A model generated the notes under the pieces. It had not been told where the DNA came from. It saw only the letters and a list, made by a program, of their open reading frames with translations, and made no database searches. A DNA stretch of 64,000 bases from Streptacidiphilus pinicola (GTDB lineage: Bacteria; Actinomycetota; Actinomycetes; Streptomycetales; Streptomycetaceae): positions 124,001 to 188,000 of the forward strand of contig NZ_QKYN01000008.1 in NCBI RefSeq assembly GCF_003258295.1. The letters are read 5' to 3'. Below, one piece after another: positions 57,538 through 64,000 of this stretch. Made by a program: the position numbers and the translations under genes. Each line of letters begins with the position of its first letter. The stretch's first letter is position 1.

Positions 57538-59007
57538 TTATGGGGTGTTCTGGGCGTCCCCGTCGGCCGCCGGGCCGCTGCTCTTCTCGCTGCCCCTCTC
57601 GCCGCTCTTCTCGGCGCTCCTCTCACCGCGCTGCGGCCGGCGCTCGCGACGGAACGGACGCGTCTCCGCCGGGCCCGCAGGCAGCGAGAGCCGCACGGTG
57701 AGACCGCCGCCCGGGGTCTCCTCCAGCGTCGCCCGGCCCCCGTTCGCGGTGACCAGCCGGTGCACGATGGCCAGCCCCAGACCCGTCCCGCTCTCCCGCC
57801 CGGTGTCGAAGCGCCGGAAGGCCCGTTCCCGCGCCGCCGCGTCCATGCCCGGCCCGTGGTCGACCACGGCGAGCTCGACGCCCGCGCCCTCCGGGTCGCG
57901 CCGGGTGCGGATCTCGACGCGCCCGCCCGCGGGCGCCGCCTCCAGCGCGTTGGCGAAGAGGTTGTCCAGCAGCTGCTCCAGATCGCCCGGCCCCACCGAG
58001 GCGGTCAGCCCGGCCGGGCCGCGCGCGGTGAAGCCGATCTCGCGCTCCTCGGCCACCGGCTCCCACGCGGCGATCCGGTCGGCGACCACCCGGTCCAGCC
58101 GCACCGAGGTCTGCCGTGGCACCGCGTTCTCAGCGCGGGCCACCGCGAGCAGACCGTCGACCATCCGCGACAGCCGCGCGATCTCCTCCTGCGCCCCGGC
58201 CAGCTCCTGCGCGGTGTCGCCCTCCGCGTCGGCGGCCAGCAGGTCCAGCCGCAGGCGCAGCGCGGTCAGCGGCGTGCGCAGCTGGTGCGAGACATCGGCG
58301 ATGACGGCGCGGTGCCCGTGGATGAGGTTCTCGGTCCGGGCGGCCATGGCGTTGAACGTGGCCGCGAGCCGCCGCACCTCCGGCGGGCCGTTCGTCACCG
58401 TGGCGCGGGCGCCGAGGTCGCCCTCGCCCAGCCGCGCGGCCGCGCCGTCCAGCGCGACCAGCGGCTGCCCCACCCAGCGGGCCAGCCGGTTCGCCACGAA
58501 CAGGGCCGCGCCCAGCGCGCCCAGCGCGCAGAGGGTGAGCCAGCCCCAGACGGTCAGCAGCTGCTGGTCCAGGCTGTCGGTCGGCCTGGAGTAGATGAGG
58601 ACGCCGGCGGGCGGGTTCGTGTCGCCGATCGGGAGGGCCATGGTCAGCCGGTCGCCGTTCTGCCCGGTCTGCGGCCGGCCGTCGCGCAGCACGTCCGCGG
58701 CCGCCGAGGGCGGCAGCGCGCTGTCCTGGCAGGCGGTGGAGAGGATCAGCGTGCCGTGCCGGTCGTAGACGAGCGCGCAGTCGCCGTGCTGTCCCGCGTT
58801 CGCGACCTGCTCGGCGGCCTCCTGGTCGGGCTTGTTGTCGGAGAGGTGCTCCTCGGCGGCGGAGGCGACCGCGCGGGCCCGTGCGGCGGTCTCCTCGCGG
58901 AAGGAGTCGTGTTCGCGGTCGGTGATGGAGATGCCCAGCGGGACGACGGCCAGCACCAGCAGCGCGACCACCAGCGCCCCCACACTGAGGGCGATCCGTC
59001 GCGTCAC
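57538..59007 (-). CDS. Sensor histidine kinase
   Basis: A 489-residue kinase. Two transmembrane helices (about residues 5-25 and 155-178) flank an extracytoplasmic sensor of about 130 residues with two Cys (DCALVYDRHG and STACQDS). HAMP follows, then the H box IADVSHQLRTPLTALRL (phospho-His in SHQLRTP), N box NLFANALEAAP, and the G boxes VDHGPGMD and GTGLGLAIVH. The tail is Ser/Glu/Arg-rich. GTG start; GTGA overlap with the response regulator. The two sensor Cys could form a redox-sensitive disulfide (speculative). Confidence 0.93.
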   Translation of the reverse strand: MTRRIALSVGALVVALLVLAVVPLGISITDREHDSFREETAARARAVASAAEEHLSDNKPDQEAAEQVANAGQHGDCALVYDRHGTLILSTACQDSALPPSAAADVLRDGRPQTGQNGDRLTMALPIGDTNPPAGVLIYSRPTDSLDQQLLTVWGWLTLCALGALGAALFVANRLARWVGQPLVALDGAAARLGEGDLGARATVTNGPPEVRRLAATFNAMAARTENLIHGHRAVIADVSHQLRTPLTALRLRLDLLAADAEGDTAQELAGAQEEIARLSRMVDGLLAVARAENAVPRQTSVRLDRVVADRIAAWEPVAEEREIGFTARGPAGLTASVGPGDLEQLLDNLFANALEAAPAGGRVEIRTRRDPEGAGVELAVVDHGPGMDAAARERAFRRFDTGRESGTGLGLAIVHRLVTANGGRATLEETPGGGLTVRLSLPAGPAETRPFRRERRPQRGERSAEKSGERGSEKSSGPAADGDAQNTP

Positions 59008-59786
59008 GGCCGGGCGTCCGGAGCGCCGGCGCCGTCCTGGTCGCCGTGCTCCGGCTCTTCGTTTTCGGGCGCCTCGCCGAGCTCGGCGGGGTCGCCGAGC
59101 CGGAAGCCGCGGCCGTAGACGGTCTCCACCAGTCCGGCCACGCCCAGTTTGCGGCGCAGCGCGGCCACATGGACGTCCAGCACCTTGGTCGGCCCGTACC
59201 AGTGCGCGTCCCAGGCACGTTCCAGGATCTCCTGCCGGGTGACGACCCGGCCGGGATCGACGGCCAGGCAGTGCAGGATGTCGAACTCCTTGGGCGTCAG
59301 CGCCGTCTCGTGACCGCCGACGGTGACCCGGCGGGTGCGCGGATCCACGGTCAGCGGGCCGTGCACGATGAGCTCGGTGCCGCTCGGGCGGGTGCGACGC
59401 AGCACGGCGCGCAGCCGGGCGAGCAGCTCGGCCAGGCCGAACGGCTTGACCAGGTAGTCGTCGGCGCCCTCGTCCAGGGCCGCGACCCGGTCCGCCTCCT
59501 CGCCGCGCGCGGTCACCACGATGATCGCGGCGTCGGACTGGCGGCGCAGCCGGCCGCACACCTCGACGCCGTCCAGATCCGGCAGCCCGAGGTCGAGCAG
59601 CACCACGTCCGGGACGGGCCGGGCGGCCAGCGCCTCAGCGCCGGTCCCGGCGCAGCGCACGGCGTAGCCGGCGCGGGTGAGCCCGCGCACGAGGGAGTCA
59701 GCGATGCCCTGGTCGTCCTCGACGACCAGGACGGACAGGGTCGCGCTCGCCGCTGCCGTCTCGGTGACCTGTGCCATTGCCGCCAT
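59004..59786 (-). CDS. OmpR/PhoB-family response regulator
   Basis: A 260-residue regulator. The receiver domain has the acidic pair VVEDD, the phospho-acceptor Asp in VVLLDLGLPDLDG, and the Lys in DDYLVKPFG. The C-terminal winged helix is ALTPKEFDILHCLAVDPGRVV to VLDVHVAALRRKLG and VYGRGFRLG. It is followed directly by its kinase. The start (59786 or the ATG 9 nt inside) has no strong ribosome site. It diverges from the small protein at 59968 across 181 bp, so that gene is a likely target. Confidence 0.94.
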   Translation of the reverse strand: MAAMAQVTETAAASATLSVLVVEDDQGIADSLVRGLTRAGYAVRCAGTGAEALAARPVPDVVLLDLGLPDLDGVEVCGRLRRQSDAAIIVVTARGEEADRVAALDEGADDYLVKPFGLAELLARLRAVLRRTRPSGTELIVHGPLTVDPRTRRVTVGGHETALTPKEFDILHCLAVDPGRVVTRQEILERAWDAHWYGPTKVLDVHVAALRRKLGVAGLVETVYGRGFRLGDPAELGEAPENEEPEHGDQDGAGAPDARP

Positions 59787-59967
59787 TGCCCCAGCCTAGA
59801 ACGTGCGCAGGCGTGGACCTTGCCCCGGCGGGCCTCGGCGGCGGATCTTAACCGGATTTGAAGGGGATCCGTACCGGCGGTTGACGCCCCCTCACCCACA
59901 CTGGAGGCAGGGCCGGAGTCCTGCGGTTCCGCGTTCCGGCCGACCACGCTCCCTCGGGGAGGTCGCC

Positions 59968-60267
59968 ATGTCAGCAACCCTTCCGTCCGGGCCCTACGAG
60001 CGCCGCAGTGCGGGGCTGCGCCGCGTGCGCGGGGTCACCAAGTGGACTCTCGTCGGCTCCGCCGCGTCCGCGCTCGTCCTGGGCCTCGGCTACGCGCACG
60101 CGCTCCCGGATCTCGCCTCGCTCCTCCCCTCGCATGCCTTCGACGGCGGAAGCGGTGGAAGCGGCGGGGGCGGCGTCACGCAGTACACGGGTGGGGGAGG
60201 CGCTCAAGCCCCGTCCTTGCCGAGCGCCGGTTCCGGTGGCGGCCACACCTCCACGGGAGCCTCCTGA
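59968..60267 (+). CDS. Small membrane-anchored Gly/Ser-rich protein
   Basis: A 99-residue protein: basic start, one hydrophobic helix (TLVGSAASALVLGLGYAHAL, about residues 31-50), then a glycine/serine-rich tail. Its anchor region (R-V-x2-V-T-K-W ... G-Y-A-H-A) matches the anchor of the proline-rich protein at 56943-57395 (T-R-W ... G-Y-A-Q-A), so the two look like divergent paralogues. GGGGAGG precedes the ATG at 59968. It is divergent from the two-component system. Function unknown. Confidence 0.78.
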   Translation: MSATLPSGPYERRSAGLRRVRGVTKWTLVGSAASALVLGLGYAHALPDLASLLPSHAFDGGSGGSGGGGVTQYTGGGGAQAPSLPSAGSGGGHTSTGAS

Positions 60268-60291
60268 CGGGCCGTGCGGCCGGCGGCTCCT

Positions 60292-60311
60292 AAAAGTGAT
60301 ATCTCTATAAT
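60292..60311 (+). promoter_or_regulatory. Promoter and operator of the SPFH operon
   Basis: AAAAGTGATATCTC at 60292-60305 runs into a consensus -10 hexamer TATAAT at 60306-60311. The first 12 bases recur exactly at 61455-61466. An A/T-rich block like this is exceptional in this sequence. Control by the ribbon-helix-helix protein of the same operon is inferred. Confidence 0.65.
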
Positions 60312-60374
60312 GGAGCTGTTGGCTGCCCGGCGCGCAGGCGCGGTCGGGCTGAACCGAGAAGCGAGGCGGTCCGG

Positions 60375-61238
60375 ATGGACGGGGTGGCGGCGGCGATCAG
60401 CGAGCGGGTGGCGCGCAGTGTGACGGGGGTGGTCGGCCTGCTGGCCGCGGTCGCGCTGATCGCGGTCGGGGCCGCGGTGGTGTCGAGTGCGCGGGCGGTC
60501 GGGGTGGTCCTGATCGTGGTCGGCGCCCTGGTCCTGTCGGGCCTGACGGCCGTCGCCCCCGGGCAGGCGCGCGTGGTGTCGCTCTTCGGCCGCTACGAGG
60601 GCACGATCCGGGCGACCGGCCTGCGCTGGGTCAATCCGCTGACCAAGCGCCAGCGTGTCTCGACCCGGATCCGCAACCACGAGACGGCGACGCTGAAGGT
60701 CAACGACGCGGACGGCAACCCGATCGAGATGGCCGCGGTCGTGGTCTGGCAGGTGGAGGACACCGCCAAGTCCGTCTACTCGGTCGAGGACGTGGTCCGT
60801 TTCGTCGCGACCCAGGCCGAGACGGCCGTCCGGCACATCGCCGGCAGCTACCCCTACGACGCGCGCGGCGAGGAGCGGCTGTCCCTGCGCGAGAACGCCG
60901 AGGAGATCACCTCGAGGATGTCCGCCGAGATCGCGCAGCGCGTCACGCTGGCGGGCGTGGGGGTGGTCGAGTCGCGGATCACCCGGCTCTCCTACGCGCC
61001 CGAGATCGCCCAGGCGATGCTGCGCCGCCAGCAGGCCGACGCCGTCGTCGACGCGCGCCGCCGGGTGGTGGAGGGCGCCGTCGGCATGGTCCGCATGGCG
61101 CTGGAACAGCTCACCGAGGAGGACCTGGTGGAGCTGGACGAGGAGCGGAAGGCCGCGATGGTCTCCAACCTGCTCGTCGTGCTGTGCAGTGAGACCGCGA
61201 CCCAGCCGGTCGTCAACACCGGCACCCTCTACCAGTAG
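60375..61238 (+). CDS. SPFH / Band 7 domain membrane protein
   Basis: A 287-residue stomatin-like protein. Two hydrophobic segments (about 17-37 and 41-60) are followed by the SPFH domain, starting at [28 protein letters not shown] and including [25 protein letters not shown], then a helical C-terminus. SPFH proteins form oligomeric membrane scaffolds and modulate membrane enzymes or proteases. It is 8 bp upstream of the ribbon-helix-helix gene and heads the operon that includes an ABC exporter. Confidence 0.9.
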   Translation: MDGVAAAISERVARSVTGVVGLLAAVALIAVGAAVVSSARAVGVVLIVVGALVLSGLTAVAPGQARVVSLFGRYEGTIRATGLRWVNPLTKRQRVSTRIRNHETATLKVNDADGNPIEMAAVVVWQVEDTAKSVYSVEDVVRFVATQAETAVRHIAGSYPYDARGEERLSLRENAEEITSRMSAEIAQRVTLAGVGVVESRITRLSYAPEIAQAMLRRQQADAVVDARRRVVEGAVGMVRMALEQLTEEDLVELDEERKAAMVSNLLVVLCSETATQPVVNTGTLYQ

Positions 61239-61246
61239 GCGGAACC

Positions 61247-61462
61247 GTGGGGGAACGCAAGAACATCCTCCTGCGGCTGGATCCGGCGGTGCACGACGCG
61301 CTGGCCCGGTGGGCCGGGGACGAGCTGCGTAGCACGACGGCCCAGATCGAGCTGCTGCTGCGCCGCGCCCTCGCGGACGCCGGGCGGCTGCCGAACAACG
61401 TCGGCGGCCTGCCCCGACGAGGCCGCCCGCCCAAGGCCGTGGACCCGGAGGAGGAAAAGTGA
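61247..61462 (+). CDS. Ribbon-helix-helix (Arc-like) DNA-binding protein
   Basis: A 71-residue protein. The N-terminal beta strand KNILLRLDPAVHDALARWAGDE and helix pair RSTTAQIELLLRRALADAG fit the RHH fold; the tail is basic (PRRGRPPK). Such dimers bind short repeated sites. The AAAAGTGATATC motif occurs both before the operon and over the last codons of this gene. GTG start at 61247. It is a likely autoregulator, possibly sensing the state of the SPFH or ABC proteins. Confidence 0.85.
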   Translation: MGERKNILLRLDPAVHDALARWAGDELRSTTAQIELLLRRALADAGRLPNNVGGLPRRGRPPKAVDPEEEK

Positions 61463-61474
61463 TATCACTTTAAT
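61455..61474 (+). promoter_or_regulatory. Internal promoter and operator before the ABC exporter genes
   Basis: AAGTGATATCACTT at 61457-61470 is a perfect 14-bp palindrome overlapping the stop codon of the RHH gene. It is followed by a -10-like TTTAAT (61469-61474) just 2 bp before the GTG of the ATPase gene at 61476. If this is a -10 box the transcript would start inside the ATPase gene, so the role may be operator only. It shares its first 12 bases with 60292-60303. Confidence 0.55.
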
Positions 61475-61475
61475 T

Positions 61476-62468
61476 GTGACGGTGAAACGAGACAGTGCCA
61501 CGACGGGCGCTGGGGCGGTTCCGACCGGGCCCGCGATCGTCGTGGACGGACTGACCAAACGCTTCGGGGAACGCACGGCGTTCACGGACGTGAGCTTCGA
61601 GGTGGCCTACGGCGAGGTCTTCGGTTTCCTCGGCCCGAACGGCGCGGGCAAGACCACCACGGTGCGCACCCTGGGCACCCTGCTCGCGCCGACCTCCGGC
61701 ACCGCGACCGTCGCGGGCCTGCCGCTGACCGGCGCCAACGGCGTCGAGATCCGCCGCCGGATCGCGGTCATGCCGGAGGCGCCGGGCCTCTACCTGCGGC
61801 TCAGCGTCGCGGAGAACCTCGACTTCTTCGCGGGCCTGTACGAGCTCGACGACCGGCGCGCCCGCATCGAGCGCGCCCTGCGCGCCGTCAACCTGCTCGA
61901 CCGGGCCGACGACCCGTGCCGTTCGCTCTCCAAGGGCCTGCGCCAACGCGTCGGCCTCGCCCGCGCGTTGCTCAGCGACCCGGAGATCCTCTTCCTCGAC
62001 GAGCCGACCTCCGGCCTGGACCCGCTCGCCGCGCGCGACGTCCACGAGCTGATCGACGGCATGCGCCGGCGCGGCGTGACCATCTTCCTGACCACCCACC
62101 GCCTGGCCGAGGCAGAGGCGCTGTGCGACCGCGTCGGGATCATGAACACCACACTGCGCACCATCGGCCGCCCCGACGAGCTGCGCGAACAGCTCTTCGC
62201 CAAGACCCTGCAGGTCACCACGCGCGAGCCGGTGGCCGATCCGGGCGCCGTGTTCGCCGGGCTGCCCGGCGTGGAGGGCTGGCACCCCGCCTCCTCCGGC
62301 GACGGCTACGTGCTCGCCGTGACCGACCCGGACCTCGCGGCCCCCGCCGTCGCCCGCGCCCTGGTCGCCGCCGACGCGGACCTGCTGGCGCTCAGCCCCT
62401 CGCGGCACTCGCTGGAGGACGTCTACCTGCAGCTCATCGAAGAGGACGTGGAGGCGCGGACCCGATGA
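61476..62468 (+). CDS. ABC exporter ATP-binding protein (NatA/CcmA-like)
   Basis: A 330-residue ATPase. Walker A is GPNGAGKTTT, the Q-loop region is in AVMPEAPGLYLRL, the signature is LSKGLRQRVGLARALL, Walker B is ILFLDEPTSGLDP, and the H-loop is in TIFLTTHRLAEAEALC. The extended C-terminal domain is typical of Nat/ABC-2 exporters. GTG start; the stop overlaps the permease start by 4 nt. Substrate unknown. Confidence 0.93.
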   Translation: MTVKRDSATTGAGAVPTGPAIVVDGLTKRFGERTAFTDVSFEVAYGEVFGFLGPNGAGKTTTVRTLGTLLAPTSGTATVAGLPLTGANGVEIRRRIAVMPEAPGLYLRLSVAENLDFFAGLYELDDRRARIERALRAVNLLDRADDPCRSLSKGLRQRVGLARALLSDPEILFLDEPTSGLDPLAARDVHELIDGMRRRGVTIFLTTHRLAEAEALCDRVGIMNTTLRTIGRPDELREQLFAKTLQVTTREPVADPGAVFAGLPGVEGWHPASSGDGYVLAVTDPDLAAPAVARALVAADADLLALSPSRHSLEDVYLQLIEEDVEARTR

Positions 62469-63214
62469 ACGCGAAGAACGGTCTCAGCTGGATCCGGGTG
62501 CGGGCCCTGGTGCGCAAGGAGATCAACGACTACCGGCGCAACCGGTTCATCGCCGTCACCATGGCGATCCTGCCGGTGGTGTTCATGGTCAGCCCGATGA
62601 TCACCCTCTTCAAGCTGCCCGCGGACGCCCCCGCCTCCAAGCTCGACGCCTCGGTCGGCCTCTCGGCGCTCTACCTGATGCTCGTCCCGGCCTTCGTGCC
62701 GGCGGTCGTCGCCTCCTACTCGGTGGTCGGAGAACGCGAACAGGGCACCCTCGAACCGGTGCTCACCACCCCGATCCGCGCGGGCGAGTTCCTGATCGGC
62801 AAGGCGCTCGCCGCGCTGCTGCCCGCGGTCGTCATCTCCTACACGATGTACGGGGTCTTCCTGGGCGTGGTCGGCGGGTTCGCGCACGAGAACGTCGTGC
62901 ACGACATCTTCGAGGCACCGCGGATCCTCGCGCAGCTCCTGTTCACTCCGCTGATCGCGGGCTGGTCGATCTGGGCGGGCATCGCCATCTCAACGCGCAC
63001 CGGCGACGTCCGTGTCGCGCAGCAGCTGAGTACCCTCGCCAGCCTGCCGCCGCTGGCGATCACCACGCTGGTGGGCTTCGACGTGATCAAGCCGACCGTC
63101 ACCGTGGCGGTCGGATTGGGCCTCGGCCTGCTGGTCATCGACATCCTGGCCTGGCGCGTGGTCTCCGCCCTGTTCCGCCGCGAACGCCTGCTCACCGGCG
63201 CGAAGGCCGCCTGA
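62465..63214 (+). CDS. ABC-2 type permease
   Basis: A 249-residue integral membrane protein with six hydrophobic segments and the ABC-2 hallmark VVGEREQGTLEPVLTTPI after the second segment. It pairs with the ATPase just upstream (ATGA overlap) to form an exporter. The linkage to an SPFH protein suggests a membrane-homeostasis role, which is an inference from context. Confidence 0.92.
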   Translation: MNAKNGLSWIRVRALVRKEINDYRRNRFIAVTMAILPVVFMVSPMITLFKLPADAPASKLDASVGLSALYLMLVPAFVPAVVASYSVVGEREQGTLEPVLTTPIRAGEFLIGKALAALLPAVVISYTMYGVFLGVVGGFAHENVVHDIFEAPRILAQLLFTPLIAGWSIWAGIAISTRTGDVRVAQQLSTLASLPPLAITTLVGFDVIKPTVTVAVGLGLGLLVIDILAWRVVSALFRRERLLTGAKAA

Positions 63215-63231
63215 CGCCCCGCACGGCGGCG

Positions 63232-63471
63232 CTACCTCCAGCGCCGCCGCCGGCGTCCGAAGAACCACCCCGCCGGCGGCTTGTCCGCCCGCCACGGCTC
63301 CGGCTCCGGCGCCTCCCGCCGCCACCGCGCCGCGAGCATCCGCGCCCGCGCCGACGGCTCCTTCTGGTCCGCGCCCCGGACGAAGCTCTCGTCCAGCACC
63401 ACGCCGTCCCAGTCGTCGGCGGCCCAGTCGTGGGCAGCTCGGTCGTCGGTGGCCCCACCGTCCTCCCGCAT
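63232..63471 (-). CDS. Small hypothetical protein
   Basis: A 79-residue protein: acidic first half (DWAADDWDGVVLDESFVRGAD) and a strongly basic C-terminus ending GWFFGRRRRRWR. There is no signal or membrane helix. AGGAGG lies 4 nt before the ATG at 63471, which supports translation. It converges on the ABC permease. I recognise no family. The FVRGADQKEPSARARMLAARW segment looks like a conserved actinomycete small-protein motif. Confidence 0.65.
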   Translation of the reverse strand: MREDGGATDDRAAHDWAADDWDGVVLDESFVRGADQKEPSARARMLAARWRREAPEPEPWRADKPPAGWFFGRRRRRWR

Positions 63472-63620
63472 GCGTCCTCCTGCTCGGTCCCGCCCCGAAG
63501 GGTCGACGATGGGCCCAGTGTGCAACATCGCATGTCAAGACCGTGTGAGAGCGGTTCGCCGTCCTCGCTACCGGCACATCGGAGTTGTCGGGTTTCGCAG
63601 GTGAGCCATCGTCAGCCACT

Positions 63621-64000
63621 ATGGTTCGGCGGGCTGTTGACAATCCGGGGGATGCGGTGGCTGACTCGCTGGTGGAAGTGGCCGAGGACGACGAAGAGGA
63701 GTCCGAGCAGGAGTCCGAGCGGGAGCCGCGGACCGAAGGCGTGATACCCGGCGCGGGCGCGATCCGCAAGCAGCTGGTCTTCTTCCTCGGGCTGGTCCCA
63801 CTCGCCGTCGCCGCCATGCGGGTCTACCTCATGGGTCAGGGCGACGGCGCCACGATGCTCACCCTGGTGCAGACGCTCGACGTGCGCGCCGTGCTCGTGG
63901 GCACCTTCGCCAAGCCCATCGGGGTGCTGGGGACCACAGCGTCGCTCTACGTCTTCTGCCGGGCGTACTGGCCCCGGATGAGGCGGCGGAGCGATCCCTC
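63621..64000 (+). CDS. Membrane protein, N-terminal part (runs off the right edge)
   Basis: At least 126 residues. The first 40 are very acidic (EDDEEESEQESERE). A hydrophobic segment follows (LVFFLGLVPLAVAAMRVYLM, about 53-72) and a second weaker one near VLGTTASLYVFC. The C-terminal visible end is basic (RMRRRSDPS). The ATG at 63621 has no good ribosome site, and GTG codons further in are possible starts. No family recognised. Confidence 0.6.
   Translation, partial: MVRRAVDNPGDAVADSLVEVAEDDEEESEQESEREPRTEGVIPGAGAIRKQLVFFLGLVPLAVAAMRVYLMGQGDGATMLTLVQTLDVRAVLVGTFAKPIGVLGTTASLYVFCRAYWPRMRRRSDP

Overview
The window is high-GC DNA in which almost every third codon position is G or C. GTG and TTG starts, GTGA/ATGA gene overlaps and strong AGGAGG ribosome sites are frequent. 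Together with the gene families present, this points to a filamentous actinomycete of the Streptomyces / Kitasatospora / Streptacidiphilus type; the sequence alone does not fix the genus. I see no tRNA, rRNA, CRISPR array, insertion sequence or phage gene, so this looks like chromosome and not a mobile region.

Layout. 0-10.6 kb: housekeeping and accessory genes. These are a GDSL/SGNH esterase fragment, a DHA2 drug-efflux pump, an aldo/keto reductase, 6-phosphogluconate dehydrogenase, a patatin-like lipase, a CBS-pair protein, an FUSC-type membrane protein, a MerR/B12-binding regulator, and a secreted beta-helix protein behind a LacI-type operator. 10.6-20.0 kb: a SigK-like stress regulon. A FAD oxidoreductase, DUF1365, CFA-synthase-like and DUF1295 operon diverges from an ECF sigma factor and its RskA-like anti-sigma factor. 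It is followed by an ArsR/AHSA1 pair and by a membrane-anchored molybdopterin oxidoreductase with a fasciclin lipoprotein (MPT70/83-like). Two promoters share the pattern CC(A/G)TCC-N15-CCGAAT, which ties the operon and the oxidoreductase gene to one sigma factor. 20.0-23.7 kb: a SRPBCC protein, a photolyase, a methyltransferase and an AraC regulator.

23.8-38.7 kb: a complete aerobic [NiFe]-hydrogenase island of the group 1h (formerly group 5) high-affinity type. It runs hypX, small and large subunits, a NifU-like protein, DUF5947, DUF6084, a 476-residue uncharacterised protein, the maturation protease, a 33-residue membrane peptide, then hypA, hypB, hypF, hypC, hypD and hypE, and ends in a strong hairpin. 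The expected role is scavenging of trace H2. 38.9-46.1 kb: an amidase, an orphan ChrB N-terminal-domain protein, and an iron-type ABC importer next to a COG4280 membrane protein.

46.4-53.5 kb: a broken membrane-protein gene, a self-contained MFS pump/TetR pair with a perfect 45-bp palindromic operator, a methyltransferase, a phosphodiester-glycosidase-like protein, a PGRP-type amidase and a small cytochrome-b-like protein. 53.6-60.3 kb: a candidate NADH-to-extracytoplasmic-flavin electron-transfer module (ferredoxin, NuoF-like, ferric-reductase-like, ApbE, anchored proline-rich protein) next to a two-component system. 60.3-63.2 kb: an SPFH protein, a ribbon-helix-helix regulator and an ABC exporter, with the same short palindrome-like motif ahead of two of the genes. 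The window ends in a partial membrane protein.
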